Part shown: positions 1 through 10,236 of the stretch, in pieces | How the letters are laid out: each line of letters opens with the position of its first letter | Position numbering within the stretch: the first letter of the stretch is position 1 | NCBI RefSeq assembly: GCF_023895975.1 | Contig: NZ_JALBWM010000021.1 | Span: 1-53,940 of the forward strand | Source: Microbulbifer okhotskensis | GTDB lineage: Bacteria > Pseudomonadota > Gammaproteobacteria > Pseudomonadales > Cellvibrionaceae | Length of the DNA: 53,940 nucleotides | Reading direction: 5' to 3' | The notes under the pieces: model-generated | Told to the model about the DNA's origin: nothing | Seen by the model: only the letters and a program-made list of their open reading frames with translations | Database searches by the model: none | Program-made: the position numbers and the translations under genes

Positions 1-308
1 AGCAGTACAGTGACTATGGGGCTATAGCTGTATGAAACTGTCCGAAGTGTTGATAGGGGTATAGAACACTTTTAATATGATCGTGAACTCAGTGTACCCG
101 GAGCTAGAGCCTTTACAAACACTAAAAAAACGTCTTTACACACGTAACGTGGCTTCACGTATTAGCACAGATATCAGCCAGGTAGACGTTTCTGAAACGA
201 AAATTCTAAATCTTTACAGGATTAAATCTAGTATCAGAAAATATGCCTGGACCGATGATCTCAAACAAGAACTTATCAATCATAGTAACAACCCGATGGA
301 GTTGAGTA
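1..308. other. Left edge without a supported gene
   Basis: This AT-rich stretch holds no gene I can support. An open frame starts at 77 and runs into the SDR gene in another frame, but it has no recognisable domain, and its last third lies over real coding sequence. A TAATAT-like -10 near 75 could be part of a promoter for the SDR gene, but no convincing -35 goes with it. Confidence 0.5.
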
Positions 309-1115
309 ATGAATCTTGGTATTTCAGACCGTGTTGCCGTTGTCACTGGTGCAAGCTCGGGTATTGGTTATGCAATTGCGGAAGAGTTCCTTGCAAATGG
401 CGCAAAGGTTGTTCTCGTTGCACGGCGAAAAGATCGCTTGCAGACAGCAGAGAACACGTTTCATAAGAATTTTAAATCCGGTATTATTTCAATCGCAGTA
501 GATGTAACTGAGCCTGATTCTGTTCAGCGTATCCTTGATAAAACCCTCGATACCTTCGGGCCGCCAGAGATTCTCGTCAATAATGCCGGACGTGCCCAAG
601 CAGGTGGCCTGTTGTCCTCGACGGAAGAAGACTGGGAGCAGATGACCGCAGTAAAGCTTACCTCCATGCGACGCATGTGCAAAGCTACTATTCCCTATAT
701 GCAGGAAAAGGGCTGGGGGAGGATTGTCAATATGTCATCAATTGGCGGTACCTATCCTAACCCCAAGTTATTTATTTCTCATGTCCTAAGTGCAGCTATC
801 AATAATCTATCGAAGGCCCTGGCACTGGAAGTTGCTGCGGACAATATTCTGGTCAATACGATTGGTGTTGGAGCTGTAAAAACTGAGAATTGGAAAAATA
901 ATATGATCCCCTTTATCCGCAAGACCACACCAGAATTTGCAGGAATTTCGGATGAAGAACTCCTTGCTCGAGTATCAGCAAAGTGTACACCGGTAAAACA
1001 CCCTGGCGCACCGGAAGATATCGCCTCTCTCACAGCTTACCTTTGCTCAGCACGCAACAACTTTGTGACCGGAGATACCATTAATGCATCCGGCGGGGCT
1101 GACCGTTTTATGTAG
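309..1115 (+). CDS. SDR-family protein lacking the YxxxK catalytic pair
   Basis: A 268-residue short-chain dehydrogenase/reductase fold protein, probably cytosolic and NAD(P)-binding. The glycine-rich nucleotide motif TGASSGIG is at residues 13-20 and NNAG at 91-94, so the Rossmann half is intact. The catalytic Ser region (NMSSIGG, about 141-147) is present. Where the family normally has YxxxK, the aligned residues are SHVLS (157-161), so both Tyr and Lys are missing. Atypical SDR subgroups with such replacements exist, so this is more likely a divergent enzyme or binding protein than a damaged gene, because the frame is intact over the full family length. The substrate is unknown. The ATG at 309 follows a modest GGAG-like site. 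The next gene in this direction, an amidase, is about 0.8 kb away, too far to assume one operon. Confidence 0.85.
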   Translation: MNLGISDRVAVVTGASSGIGYAIAEEFLANGAKVVLVARRKDRLQTAENTFHKNFKSGIISIAVDVTEPDSVQRILDKTLDTFGPPEILVNNAGRAQAGGLLSSTEEDWEQMTAVKLTSMRRMCKATIPYMQEKGWGRIVNMSSIGGTYPNPKLFISHVLSAAINNLSKALALEVAADNILVNTIGVGAVKTENWKNNMIPFIRKTTPEFAGISDEELLARVSAKCTPVKHPGAPEDIASLTAYLCSARNNFVTGDTINASGGADRFM

Positions 1116-1881
1116 GCTTGTGAAGCTCCGCTAAACTTGATCAAATAGCTGATCATTTAACTGGCCAGTCAGCGGCACAGTTATGCTTTAAGATCACTGC
1201 GAAACCACGAATTCAAGGCACTAAATGGTCTACTTTATTAATCAATTTAGCTAGGGAACTTCCTTGATATTGGCAGAGGGAAGCGCGGCAGTCGAACGCT
1301 TCAAGTTGGGGAATTAGTCCTACTAAAATCCAATTAGAAATAACAGTTTGCCTCATAATTTCAATAGGAATTTAAACCATCCAAATCGACTCAGATACCT
1401 TATCCTGCAAGACCGAAACATGCTTGAAAACTTGATTGATTTCAGTAGCAATTATCAACGTCGATTTGATTGTTATTCTATAATTTGAAATCCGCGGAGG
1501 CCGGGGTAATCCCAGCATAAGTCCCTTTTGAAATTTATAGGAATACGATAAAGCGAGATTATCACCAACAAGTTACTCTATATTGAAGTAGAAATTCCGC
1601 CCTATCTAAACCGATGTTAAATCTGAATTTTTACAGCACCTCCCTCACAGGGAAATATAATATTCTGATTATATTTACTATCGAACTAGCTGTAGATTTC
1701 GACACACTTGTAACAGTAACACTACATACGAAACAGATACTTGATGGTGGTATAGGCTATATCTGGCTCAACTGTTGACCGGCAAGCTAAAAAGTACTAA
1801 TTCAGACCACACTTAGCGTTTCCGTATCTTCTTGATAGATGGATTTAAAAACGGAATCACGTCTTTGATACGTTCTAATTT
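1116..1881. other. AT-rich intergenic region, no gene seen
   Basis: Nearly 0.8 kb without an open frame worth calling on either strand. I see no tRNA, terminator hairpin with a T tract, or insertion-sequence end. The AT-rich, gene-poor character matches the rest of the left flank and contrasts with the dense, GC-richer liu operon that begins near 4.7 kb. Confidence 0.5.
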
Positions 1882-1890
1882 TGATATAAT
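1882..1890 (+). promoter_or_regulatory. Extended -10 promoter of the amidase gene
   Basis: TGATATAAT is a perfect extended -10 element (TGnTATAAT). A TTGATA sequence at 1865-1870 lies only 14 bp upstream, too close for a normal -35, so the extended -10 is the main element. Transcription would begin near 1897, downstream of the ATG at 1894. This is why the internal start at 1945 is preferred for the amidase. Confidence 0.6.
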
Positions 1891-1944
1891 TAGATGTATA
1901 AGTTGTATTTCCAAGTGGCCTCTAAACTTTTAGGGAGAAACGGG

Positions 1945-2973
1945 ATGCCAGCAATTAACCCTATTCCAGATGCGATGAGCGTAGTACTTATTCAATTTTC
2001 ACCGAGTGCCGCATCTGATGCCAAAGGCGTCAAGAAAAACATTAAGAGGATTGGAGCGTATATTGATCGTGCGTGTTTATGTTTTCCTGGCGTGGACCTG
2101 ATTATTTTCCCTGAATACAGCACCTACGGTTTCGGCTTCCACCCTTACGCCGCACATTTAAAATTAGCTTCGACAATACCAGGCCCTGAAACTGAAGCTT
2201 TCGGAAAAATTGCTAAGGAATATGGCGTTTGGTTGTGTGTATCCGTTGTTGAACGTGCGCCTGAACCGAATATGAAACCATATAATGCTATGGTGCTGAT
2301 CAATAATGATGGCAAAGTCGCTCTATCCTATCGGAAAATGATCCCGTGGTGTCCCATGGAACCATGGAGTCCCGGACCCGACATGTCGGTTTGCAACGGA
2401 CCGAAAGGATCGAAACTGGCTATTGCGATTTGCTCAGATCTTGATTATCCAGAGGTGGCGCGCGAAGCCGCCTGGAAGGGCGCAAATGTTATCCTTAGGC
2501 CCGCCAAATACATGTATCCCTGGGATCATATTTGGGGCATCACAAATCAGGTGCGTGCCTATGAAAACCAAGCCTATGTGGTAGCCGTCAATCACACAGG
2601 CGAGGATAGCTCCTACGCCTATTTTGGCCGATCTATGGCCTGCGATTTTGACGGAAATATCATATGTTCACTCGATGGCAACGAAGGCATGACAAAGGTG
2701 GACCTTTATCCGCAATTGGCCGATGCGGCACGTGATAGGCGACTATCAAACAACTATCTTTACCAGCTCAAGCACCGCGGGTATACCGGACTTCCTCCAA
2801 GGGGAGCAACCCATAATCCCTTCACCATTTATAGTGACTGGGACAACATTCCGAAACGCTGGAACCGAGACCCCAGTGAAGAGGCTGAGAAGATCTCCAA
2901 TAGAGGGCGGAAGATTCTGGCAAAAGCAGCAGAAAAGAGAAAAATTGAACCGCCGGAATCCTCAGAAGAGTGA
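1945..2973 (+). CDS. Aliphatic amidase/formamidase-like carbon-nitrogen hydrolase
   Basis: A 342-residue nitrilase-superfamily protein closest in pattern to aliphatic amidase (AmiE) and formamidase (AmiF), which hydrolyse short amides to acid and ammonia in the cytosol. The Glu-Lys-Cys triad is visible as FPEYS, YRKMIPW and AICSDLDYPE. The stretches YRKMIPWCPMEPWSPGP, MYPWDHIW and LKHRGYTGL match conserved AmiE blocks, and the length is close to AmiE (about 346). The frame is open from 1894, but the ATG at 1945 has AGGGAG 7 bases upstream and lies downstream of the predicted transcription start, so it is the better start. The C-terminal 35 residues are charged and differ from AmiE. The exact amide substrate cannot be read from the sequence. 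No urea or amide transporter genes are adjacent. Confidence 0.87.
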   Translation: MPAINPIPDAMSVVLIQFSPSAASDAKGVKKNIKRIGAYIDRACLCFPGVDLIIFPEYSTYGFGFHPYAAHLKLASTIPGPETEAFGKIAKEYGVWLCVSVVERAPEPNMKPYNAMVLINNDGKVALSYRKMIPWCPMEPWSPGPDMSVCNGPKGSKLAIAICSDLDYPEVAREAAWKGANVILRPAKYMYPWDHIWGITNQVRAYENQAYVVAVNHTGEDSSYAYFGRSMACDFDGNIICSLDGNEGMTKVDLYPQLADAARDRRLSNNYLYQLKHRGYTGLPPRGATHNPFTIYSDWDNIPKRWNRDPSEEAEKISNRGRKILAKAAEKRKIEPPESSEE

Positions 2974-3365
2974 TTACCCTATCTTCACCTCTTTTTCTGC
3001 GTGCAAGAAGTCCTCCCCAGAGAAACAATTGCGTTTCACGAAGGAGGCCGATGTAATGGTAGCTTTCTTCCTCCATACAATACGCAAACGATTAACCCAG
3101 CGAACAAACAGCTCCTTAAACTGCATCTTTAATGGAGCAGCATCTCAAATAGAAAGTCACGCAGTGCAGTATTATTTGCCCGCCGGATCAATACATAGGT
3201 CCGAGAAACAGCTTTTATTTACTTAAAAACCTATCGCTATAAAAAACAATTCCCCAAAGACCAAAACATCAATTATTTAAGTTTTTGATTGCACACAAAT
3301 TACATGTTTGAAAATCGCAAGTATGAAAAGGACTCACGACCGACAGCCCTTTTTACTTTCCCGAA
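2974..3365. other. Intergenic region, nothing recognised
   Basis: About 390 AT-rich bases between the convergent amidase and broken beta-barrel genes. Two open frames overlap the 3' end of the amidase and extend here, but they have no recognisable features. I see no hairpin with a T tract that would serve as terminator for either gene. Confidence 0.45.
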
Positions 3366-4221
3366 TTAGAACTGCACAACCAAATCCAACTCAAATTTAT
3401 TTACATCCACATCCGTATTCCAGATTGTTGCATAGATGTCACTCCCAAAACTGGAATGTTTAAAAACATTATCTAAAACTGTACTATAAGATGCTTCCAC
3501 CGCTACATTACGATTGAAAAAGTGAGAAAAAATAAATTTATAATCGCTATTCTCATCATACTCGACACCAAGAGAGGTATTCTGAGTAAAGTAGTAATCT
3601 GCATCTAGCTTCCAGTAATTTGCATCCAGTTGCGAGTAATCATTCCAGCTATCATTATAGTAATAGCTAAAGCCAGCGGCTATATACTGACTTTCTCCAA
3701 CCTTTGAGAAATATTTAGATGAAAATATCTGCCAATTAAATCGCTCATCGGTATAAAAATCAAAACCAATATAACTAGTATCATTCAGCTGATAGTTATA
3801 TCTTGCTTCAGCATATACATCACCTTCGGTAACATTAAGCTCCAAAAGAAAATCAGGTGTAAATAGATACCCCAAGGATACAGAGTTGAAGCCCCCCCCC
3901 ACAACTTGGTTAAATTAGCACCAAATTTAAACCCACTTTCAGTGAAGTATTCACCAGCAATAGCGTAATCATCATTGTCTCCACCCCCAATGTTTCGATG
4001 ATAGTATGCCGCTGACAAGTTACTAGACTTATTTATACCCTTCGAGGTCCAAGAGACTCCTTACCAGAAAAGTAATAGCTTGTTTCAATCGAAAAATCAT
4101 CGCCACTATCTGTATCAAAGTCCAAATTTGAATAACCGGCCGTGGTAATTGATTTGTACTCCTCAGCAACTGTAGTAGCCGTAAGTAACACTAGGGAAAG
4201 GGCCACAAAATAGATTTTCAT
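3366..4221 (-). pseudogene. Outer-membrane beta-barrel (putative porin) gene with two frame changes
   Basis: The three reading-frame segments together read like one secreted beta-barrel protein of about 280 residues. Segment one starts at 4221 (MKIYFVALSL, with GGAGG 8 bases upstream) and has a signal peptide ending near TTVAEE. It stops at 4033 after SGKESLGP. Segment two, in another frame, continues with NKSSNLSAAYYHRN and KFGANLTKLW. Segment three continues after a G tract with GFNSVSLGYLF and ends in DLVVQF, a terminal Phe typical of outer-membrane proteins. Alternating Tyr/Phe-rich strands support a barrel. The first break (about 4035-4050) probably also lost a few residues. The second lies in a run of nine G (minus strand), where ten or seven G would restore the frame. 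It may be a true pseudogene, a phase-variable gene, or affected by sequencing error. Confidence 0.72.
3892..3900 (-). repeat. Nine-G homopolymer inside the beta-barrel gene
   Basis: Nine consecutive C on the plus strand (G on the coding strand) fall exactly where the reading frame changes between TKLW and GFNS. Runs of this kind in surface-protein genes are classical slipped-strand sites. With ten or seven G the two halves would be in frame. Confidence 0.9.
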
Positions 4222-4725
4222 CTTAAAATCCTCCATAAAGAACGGTTCCATGTTAGGGACTTGGATATGACTCCTACAGCGGGTGAAATGAGATACTCGA
4301 TAGTGCCAGTGGCCGATGGATAATAGCAGAAACTAAAATAGTCCTACCGATTAGAAGAGGCCCAGTAACAGACGCGGCAAGTATTGAGCCATGGTTAATA
4401 CTTCACCGGCTGAAGCATTGAAGGGATTCAATTACTGACGATTATTGGAGGAAACGGCGCCAAAAATCAAAGTCAGATTACTCTCTTGCAGAGCCGGCAA
4501 TCGATTATTGGAGGTAGATTCCAGCAAGGCTGATACGGTAAAACGACATGGTATAGTTTGAATCGACCGGAGGGCCACATGCAGATTTTTTTAGGTAAAA
4601 GGGAATAAAGCTGGGGAAGGCGGATGCCTAAATATAACCTCTGACCGACTGTCTCGAGCTAAATCCTAGCAATTAAATTCACACCAAGACCGAGTTCAGA
4701 ACCCTGATGTGAATCAATTAACACC
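4222..4725. other. Intergenic region with a 13-bp direct repeat
   Basis: No gene is supported between the beta-barrel remnant and liuE. The 13-mer CGATTATTGGAGG occurs at 4439-4451 and again at 4502-4514. Each copy contains a ribosome-binding-like GGAGG but no open frame of substance follows. No clear terminator for the liu operon is visible just past liuE. Confidence 0.45.
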
Positions 4726-5625
4726 TCAGCAAGGCACCAAAGCCTTAGCCACCCGCGAGTTAGTTTCCCGCCGCAGCTGTTCAGAAATAAAGTTCCCGGC
4801 CTCAGCGAGCAACTGTAAATCCACGCCGGTTTCAATACCCAGGCCATTGAGCATATAGAGCACATCCTCACTGGCAACATTGCCGGAGGCGCCGCGAGCA
4901 TAGGGGCAGCCGCCCAGGCCGGCTACGGCGGAGTCCACTACGGCAACGCCCATTTGCAGGGCAGCGTAGATATTAGCCAACGCCTGACCGTAGGTATCGT
5001 GGAAGTGCACCGCGAGTTTTTCCACCGGTACACGGGCCATCACCTGTTCCAGCATACGCTTGGCGGCTTCCGGGGTGCCGACACCGATGGTGTCACCGAG
5101 AGAAATCTCGTAGCAGCCCATTTCCAACAGGGCGGCACTGACCTCGGCCACCTTGGCCGGGTCAATATCGCCTTCATAGGGGCAGCCCAGTACGCAGGAG
5201 ACATAACCGCGCACGGGGATAGCGTCCTGTTTGGCTTTTTCCACCAGCGGGCGGAAGCGCTCCAGACTTTCGGCGATACTGCAATTGATATTTTTCTGGG
5301 TAAAGGCTTCCGAAGCTGCACCGAATACGGCGACCTCGTCGGCCTTGGCCTCCAGTGCGCGCTCATAGCCTTTTAAGTTGGGCGTCAGGGCGCTGTAGAT
5401 TACACCGTCCTTGCGCTGGATACCCGCCAGCACTTCTTCACTCGCAGCCATCTGCGGGACCCACTTGGGGCTGACAAAACTGCCGGCTTCAATAACCGAC
5501 AAACCGCTGGCACTGAGCTTATCCACCAAGGCGATACGGGTTTCCACCGAGATGGGTTGCTCTTCATTTTGCAGACCATCACGCGGACCCACTTCTACCA
5601 TTTTGACTTGCTTGGGTAGTTTCAT
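4726..5625 (-). CDS. liuE: Hydroxymethylglutaryl-CoA lyase
   Basis: This 299-residue enzyme cleaves 3-hydroxy-3-methylglutaryl-CoA to acetoacetate and acetyl-CoA, the last step of the leucine/isovalerate pathway. It is a TIM barrel of the DRE-metallolyase type: GPRDGLQNE near the N terminus carries the catalytic Arg-Asp, [12 protein letters not shown] holds the metal-binding histidines, and [19 protein letters not shown] contains the conserved catalytic Cys loop. Length and motifs match bacterial HMG-CoA lyases. Its ATG overlaps the stop of liuD by one base (TAATG), a sign of translational coupling. It is the last gene of the leftward liuR-A-B-C-D-E operon. Homocitrate-synthase-type relatives share the barrel but not this Cys loop, so the call is firm. 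Confidence 0.96.
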   Translation of the reverse strand: MKLPKQVKMVEVGPRDGLQNEEQPISVETRIALVDKLSASGLSVIEAGSFVSPKWVPQMAASEEVLAGIQRKDGVIYSALTPNLKGYERALEAKADEVAVFGAASEAFTQKNINCSIAESLERFRPLVEKAKQDAIPVRGYVSCVLGCPYEGDIDPAKVAEVSAALLEMGCYEISLGDTIGVGTPEAAKRMLEQVMARVPVEKLAVHFHDTYGQALANIYAALQMGVAVVDSAVAGLGGCPYARGASGNVASEDVLYMLNGLGIETGVDLQLLAEAGNFISEQLRRETNSRVAKALVPC

Positions 5626-7625
5626 TATTGCGCCTCCGCGGCAAAATCCACCAGCAGGCTGCCGCCGTCCACCAGCTCACCTTCGGCACAGAAAAACTGA
5701 TGTACCGTGCCGGCGCCAGGCGCGCGCAGGGTGTGCTCCATTTTCATCGCTTCCATTACCAGTAGCGGCTGGTCTTTTTCCACAGTAGAGCCTGGCTCTA
5801 CCAGCAGGGAAATAATGGTGCCGTTCATGGGGGCATCGAGTCCGTGGGCCTGGTCGTTACTCTCTCCGATATCCGGCGGCAACAGCTTGAATTCCACCTG
5901 GGTGCCTTCGATAAACACCACACCGCCATCGCGGGTATCTACGGCGGAGAAATTAACACGGCGACCATCCACTAGGGCGATATCGCAACCCGGCAGCAGA
6001 CGAACCTCGCCACTGTTTTTTTCCTCGGACAAGGCATCGCAGGTCCAGTGCAAGCTATCGCCTTCGGCGACAAAGCGGATTTGCGCATGATGGCCACGGT
6101 AATCCACAGTCTGGGTACGGCTGCCGGCCAGAGCATTGCGCCAATTGTTACCACTGTGCCAGGGGGAGAAGGGGTCCCGCTGTGGGGCGCTGACGCACAG
6201 ATTGCGAACTTCACATTGATGCAGGTATGCAGCAATGGCTGCGCACTTCAGCGGAGTCAGTGCCTGTTCCTGGTGCAGCACTTGCGCTTCGTAGTCTTCG
6301 ATAAAGTGGGTGGATACACGACCACACACGAATGCCTCGTGATTAATCACCCGGCGCAAGAACTCAATATTGTGACGCACGCCGGCGATCTGATAATCGC
6401 GCAGGGCGCGGTCTAGTTTGGCCAGGGCCTCTTTACGCGTGCGACCATGGCAGATCAACTTGGCGATCATTGGGTCGTAGTGCACGCTGATTTCATCGCC
6501 GGCCTGCACGCCGGTATCGACCCGTACGCCCTCACCTTCCGCCGGGGGCTGGTGGCGTAGCAACACACCGGTAGATGGCAGGAAGTCGTTGTCCGGATCT
6601 TCGGCATAGATACGCACTTCCATGGCGTGGCCGTTGATCTGCAGATCATCCTGGCCCAGCGGCAAAGGCTCGCCTGCGGCTACCGCCAGCTGCCAGGCCA
6701 CCAAATCCTGGTCGGTGATCATTTCCGTCACCGGGTGCTCCACCTGCAGGCGGGTATTCATTTCCATAAAGTAGAAGGCACCGCTGGCATCCAGCAGGAA
6801 TTCCACCGTGCCGGCTCCCACGTAACCGATCGCGTGGGCAGCTCGCAGCGCTGCATCCCCCATACGCGCACGCAGCTCCGCAGTCATACCCGGCGCCGGG
6901 GCCTCTTCCACTACTTTCTGGTGACGGCGTTGCACCGAGCAATCCCGCTCAAACAGATAAATACCATTGCCCTGCTGATCACAGAACACCTGGATCTCCA
7001 CATGACGCGGGCTCACCACATAGCGTTCCAGCAACATAATGTCATCGTTAAAGGCGTTCATGGCCTCGCGCTTGGCAGCGGCCAGTGCTTCGTGGAATTC
7101 AGAGACACTGTCGACACGGCGCATACCCTTGCCGCCACCACCGGCGGCGGCTTTTAGCAGTACCGGGTAACCAATACGGTTGGCATGCCCCTCGAGAAGA
7201 TCTTCATTCTGGTTGGTGCCGTGATAACCGGGTACCAGAGGTACACTGGCCTCTTCCATAATGCGCTTGGCGGCGGACTTTGAACCCATAGCCTCAATCG
7301 CACCGGTGGGCGGGCCGACAAAAATAATACCGGCATTGTCGCAGGCGCGGCAGAATTCGGCATTTTCCGACAGGAAACCGTAGCCGGGGTGGATAGCATC
7401 CGCCCCGGTCTGCTTCGCGGCATCCAGCACTTTGGTGGCATCCAGGTAAGATTCCCTGGCCGGGGCCGCCCCCAAATGTACCGATTCATCCGCCATCTGC
7501 ACGTGTAGCGCGTCCGCATCAGCATCGGAATACACGGCAACGGTGGCCACCCCCAGTCGGCGAGCGGTCTTGATAATGCGGCAGGCAATTTCGCCGCGAT
7601 TGGCTATTAACAGTTTGCGAATCAT
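5625..7625 (-). CDS. liuD: Methylcrotonyl-CoA carboxylase, biotin-carrying alpha subunit
   Basis: The 666-residue alpha subunit of 3-methylcrotonyl-CoA carboxylase. It carboxylates its own biotin with ATP and bicarbonate and passes the carboxyl to LiuB. The order is a biotin carboxylase N domain ([11 protein letters not shown] at the start), an ATP-grasp domain ([11 protein letters not shown], then the [14 protein letters not shown] block), a biotin carboxylase C domain, a linker, and a C-terminal biotinyl domain with VMEAMKMEH, whose Lys is about residue 628. Acetyl-CoA and propionyl-CoA carboxylase alpha subunits look similar. The partner liuB and the surrounding liu genes decide for methylcrotonyl-CoA. 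The start at 7625 lies 14 bases after liuC. Confidence 0.95.
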   Translation of the reverse strand: MIRKLLIANRGEIACRIIKTARRLGVATVAVYSDADADALHVQMADESVHLGAAPARESYLDATKVLDAAKQTGADAIHPGYGFLSENAEFCRACDNAGIIFVGPPTGAIEAMGSKSAAKRIMEEASVPLVPGYHGTNQNEDLLEGHANRIGYPVLLKAAAGGGGKGMRRVDSVSEFHEALAAAKREAMNAFNDDIMLLERYVVSPRHVEIQVFCDQQGNGIYLFERDCSVQRRHQKVVEEAPAPGMTAELRARMGDAALRAAHAIGYVGAGTVEFLLDASGAFYFMEMNTRLQVEHPVTEMITDQDLVAWQLAVAAGEPLPLGQDDLQINGHAMEVRIYAEDPDNDFLPSTGVLLRHQPPAEGEGVRVDTGVQAGDEISVHYDPMIAKLICHGRTRKEALAKLDRALRDYQIAGVRHNIEFLRRVINHEAFVCGRVSTHFIEDYEAQVLHQEQALTPLKCAAIAAYLHQCEVRNLCVSAPQRDPFSPWHSGNNWRNALAGSRTQTVDYRGHHAQIRFVAEGDSLHWTCDALSEEKNSGEVRLLPGCDIALVDGRRVNFSAVDTRDGGVVFIEGTQVEFKLLPPDIGESNDQAHGLDAPMNGTIISLLVEPGSTVEKDQPLLVMEAMKMEHTLRAPGAGTVHQFFCAEGELVDGGSLLVDFAAEAQ

Positions 7626-7639
7626 AAAGAACCCGAAAT

Positions 7640-8443
7640 TTATCCGTCGCTACCATTCATCCACTTGGGCGCGCGTTTTTCTAAAAACGCGGCCAATCCT
7701 TCCTGTCCTTCCGGCGATACCCGCACGGCGGCGATCAACGCACTGGTCTGCCCTTGCAGTTCGTCGTTAACCACGCGATTGGACATAGACATAGCCAATT
7801 GCTTGGCCATGGCAACCGCCCGAGGACCATTGTCCGCGATGGCGGCCACCAGTTTCTGCACGTGCAGATCCAAATCGCCCTCGGCGCAAACTTCAGATAC
7901 CAGACCAATTTCCGCTGCCCGCTCGGCGGAAAAACGCTCCGCAGTGACAAAATAGCGACGTGCATGGCGGGTACCGATGGCATTGATCACATAGGGGCTG
8001 ATGGTGGCGGGCAACAGGCCGATTTTGACTTCGGACAAGCAAAAGCTGGCGCGTTCAGTGGCCACGGCCATATCGCAGCAGCTCACCAAGCCCACGGCGC
8101 CACCAAAAGCCGCACCCTGCACCCGCGCTATTGTGGGCGTAGGGAAAGTGTCGAGCTTATACAGCATGGCGGCGAGTGCAGCAGAATCGCGGCGATTTTC
8201 CTCTTCGGAATAAATCGCCATGCGCTTCATCCAATTGAGGTCAGCGCCGGCGGAAAAACTCTTGCCGTTGGAAGCCAGTACCAAGACTCGCACTGCAGGG
8301 TTTTGCGCCAGGTTTTCGAAAGTGGTTGCCAGAAGGTGAATCAGTTCATCGTCAAAAGCGTTGTGAATTTCCGGGCGGTTCAGGGTGACCGTCGCCACAC
8401 CCTCGCTATCCACTTCGCACAGCAATTTATCGCTCATTGTCAT
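7640..8443 (-). CDS. liuC: Methylglutaconyl-CoA hydratase
   Basis: A 267-residue crotonase-fold enzyme that hydrates 3-methylglutaconyl-CoA to HMG-CoA, the step between LiuB/LiuD and LiuE. LNRPEIHNAFDD at the N terminus and SFSAGADLNWMKRM (oxyanion-hole region) are typical, and the GAAFGGAVGLVSCCD block forms the second oxyanion strand. Sequence alone cannot distinguish it from other enoyl-CoA hydratases. The assignment rests on its place between liuB and liuD. Two in-frame ATGs lie six bases apart (8443 and 8437), and the second is better spaced from GAGAA, so the true product may be two residues shorter. Confidence 0.92.
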   Translation of the reverse strand: MTMSDKLLCEVDSEGVATVTLNRPEIHNAFDDELIHLLATTFENLAQNPAVRVLVLASNGKSFSAGADLNWMKRMAIYSEEENRRDSAALAAMLYKLDTFPTPTIARVQGAAFGGAVGLVSCCDMAVATERASFCLSEVKIGLLPATISPYVINAIGTRHARRYFVTAERFSAERAAEIGLVSEVCAEGDLDLHVQKLVAAIADNGPRAVAMAKQLAMSMSNRVVNDELQGQTSALIAAVRVSPEGQEGLAAFLEKRAPKWMNGSDG

Positions 8444-8510
8444 TTCTCGAATGGGGCCTCTTTATATGCGGCGTGGGGATAAATCACCGGCGCCGCAATA
8501 CTGCGATTTG

Positions 8511-10118
8511 TTACATGCGGAACACGCCGAACTGGGTCTCTTGCGGCGCCTTGTGGCTGGCAGCCGCCAGGCACAAGGCGAGCACGCGGCGGGTATCTGC
8601 CGGATCGATGACACCGTCATCCCACAGGCGCGCGGAGGCGTAATAGGGGTGCCCCTGATGTTCGTAATTATCCACAATCGGCCGCTTAAACTGGCGCTCT
8701 TCCTCTTCGCTCCAGGTTTCGCCGCGCGCTGCCATCTGGTCACGCTTTACCTGGGCCAGTACGCCGGCGGCCTGTTCGCCACCCATGACCGAGATACGCG
8801 CGTTGGGCCACATAAACAGGAAGTTGGGATCGTAGGCGCGGCCACACATACCGTAGTTACCGGCACCAAAAGAGCCGCCGATCAAGATGGTGATTTTTGG
8901 CACCTTGGCGGTGGCCACTGCGGTCACCATCTTGGCGCCGTGCTTGGCGATGCCGCCCGCTTCGTACTGCTTGCCCACCATAAAGCCGGTGATATTTTGC
9001 AGAAACACCAACGGAATCTTGCGCTGTGCACACAGTTCAATAAAGTGCGCGCCTTTTTGTGCGCTCTCCGCAAACAGGATGCCGTTGTTGGCGACAATGC
9101 CCACCGGGTAACCATTGATACGGGCAAAACCGGTCACCAGCGTAGTGCCGTACAGTGCTTTGAATTCATCGAATTCAGAACCGTCCACCACCCGCGCGAT
9201 AACCTCGCGCACATCGAAAGGCTGGCGCGCGTCCTTGGGCACCACACCGTAGATATCTTGCGGTGGATACATCGGCTCTACCGGTTTCTGGATATCCAGG
9301 CCGGGAGTCTTGATACGGTTCAGACGCGCCACCGAACGACGCGCCAGCTGTAGGGCATGTACATCGTTGTTGGCGTAGTGATCGGAAACCCCGGAAGTGC
9401 GACAGTGCACCTCGGCCCCCCCCAATTCCTCCGCAGAAACCTCTTCGCCGGTGGCCGCTTTTACCAGCGGTGGCCCAGCCAGGAAGATGGTGGCCTGCTC
9501 CTTCACCATAATCGACTCATCCGCCATGGCCGGCACATAAGCACCGCCGGCAGTACAACTTCCCATGACTACGGCAATCTGTGGAATGTTTTGCGCAGAC
9601 AGGTTGGCCTGGTTAAAGAAGATGCGGCCGAAATGTTCGCGGTCCGGGAATACATCGTCCTGGCGCGGCAGGTTGGCACCGCCGGAATCCACCAGATAAA
9701 TACACGGCAGGTTGTTCTGCTCGGCAATCGTCTGCGCGCGCAGGTGTTTTTTCACCGTGAGCGGATAGTAGCTACCACCTTTTACCGTGGCATCGTTGGC
9801 GACGATGACACAGGGCTGGCCGGATACAGTGCCGATACCGGTAATAATACCCGCGGCCGGAACATTCTCACCATAAACATCGTGAGCGGCCAGTTGGGAA
9901 AACTCCATAAACGGACTACCCGGATCGAGCAGCGCATCGATACGATCCCGAGGTAATAATTTACCGCGGGCCAGGTGTTTTTCCCGTGCGCGCTCGCCAC
10001 CACCCTGGGCAATGGCTTCCACTTTTTCACGCAGGTCTGCCACCAGCGCCTGCATTTGCTCGCGGTTTTCACTAAAGGCGGCGTCGCGTGTATTTATTTT
10101 GCTTTGCAACTGATTCAT
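8511..10118 (-). CDS. liuB: Methylcrotonyl-CoA carboxylase, carboxyltransferase beta subunit
   Basis: The 535-residue beta subunit transfers the carboxyl group from biotin on LiuD to 3-methylcrotonyl-CoA. Both crotonase-like halves of a biotin-dependent carboxyltransferase are present. The N half includes [13 protein letters not shown] and [14 protein letters not shown]. The C half includes the [18 protein letters not shown] loop and [19 protein letters not shown]. These variants, with a long charged N terminus before [14 protein letters not shown], are characteristic of MCC beta and geranyl-CoA carboxylase rather than propionyl-CoA carboxylase. The liu context favours methylcrotonyl-CoA. It lies 118 bases after liuA in the same leftward operon. 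Confidence 0.95.
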   Translation of the reverse strand: MNQLQSKINTRDAAFSENREQMQALVADLREKVEAIAQGGGERAREKHLARGKLLPRDRIDALLDPGSPFMEFSQLAAHDVYGENVPAAGIITGIGTVSGQPCVIVANDATVKGGSYYPLTVKKHLRAQTIAEQNNLPCIYLVDSGGANLPRQDDVFPDREHFGRIFFNQANLSAQNIPQIAVVMGSCTAGGAYVPAMADESIMVKEQATIFLAGPPLVKAATGEEVSAEELGGAEVHCRTSGVSDHYANNDVHALQLARRSVARLNRIKTPGLDIQKPVEPMYPPQDIYGVVPKDARQPFDVREVIARVVDGSEFDEFKALYGTTLVTGFARINGYPVGIVANNGILFAESAQKGAHFIELCAQRKIPLVFLQNITGFMVGKQYEAGGIAKHGAKMVTAVATAKVPKITILIGGSFGAGNYGMCGRAYDPNFLFMWPNARISVMGGEQAAGVLAQVKRDQMAARGETWSEEEERQFKRPIVDNYEHQGHPYYASARLWDDGVIDPADTRRVLALCLAAASHKAPQETQFGVFRM

Positions 10119-10236
10119 AAAATCTGATTCACTTTCCCGGAGAAAAGACCTCCACAGGGCGCGGTTTATTGCCGCAGTACCCGGCTAGAGACAGCTGCCG
10201 CCGGCAGACGCCAGCGGCGAGGAGAAATGCCCAGCC

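Noticed and set aside
77..466. Open frame of 129 codons upstream of and over the SDR gene
   Set aside because: No recognisable domain, and the last 50 codons run over the SDR gene in another frame. Cysteine- and arginine-rich nonsense composition there marks it as a shadow.
1..4725. Genomic island or prophage at the left end
   Set aside because: Low GC and a broken gene suggest an accessory region, but no integrase, transposase, tRNA or attachment repeat is present to support a mobile element.
8385..9353. Long plus-strand frame opposite liuB/liuC
   Set aside because: It lies antisense to well-supported liu genes. Long antisense frames are a normal result of codon bias in GC-rich genes.
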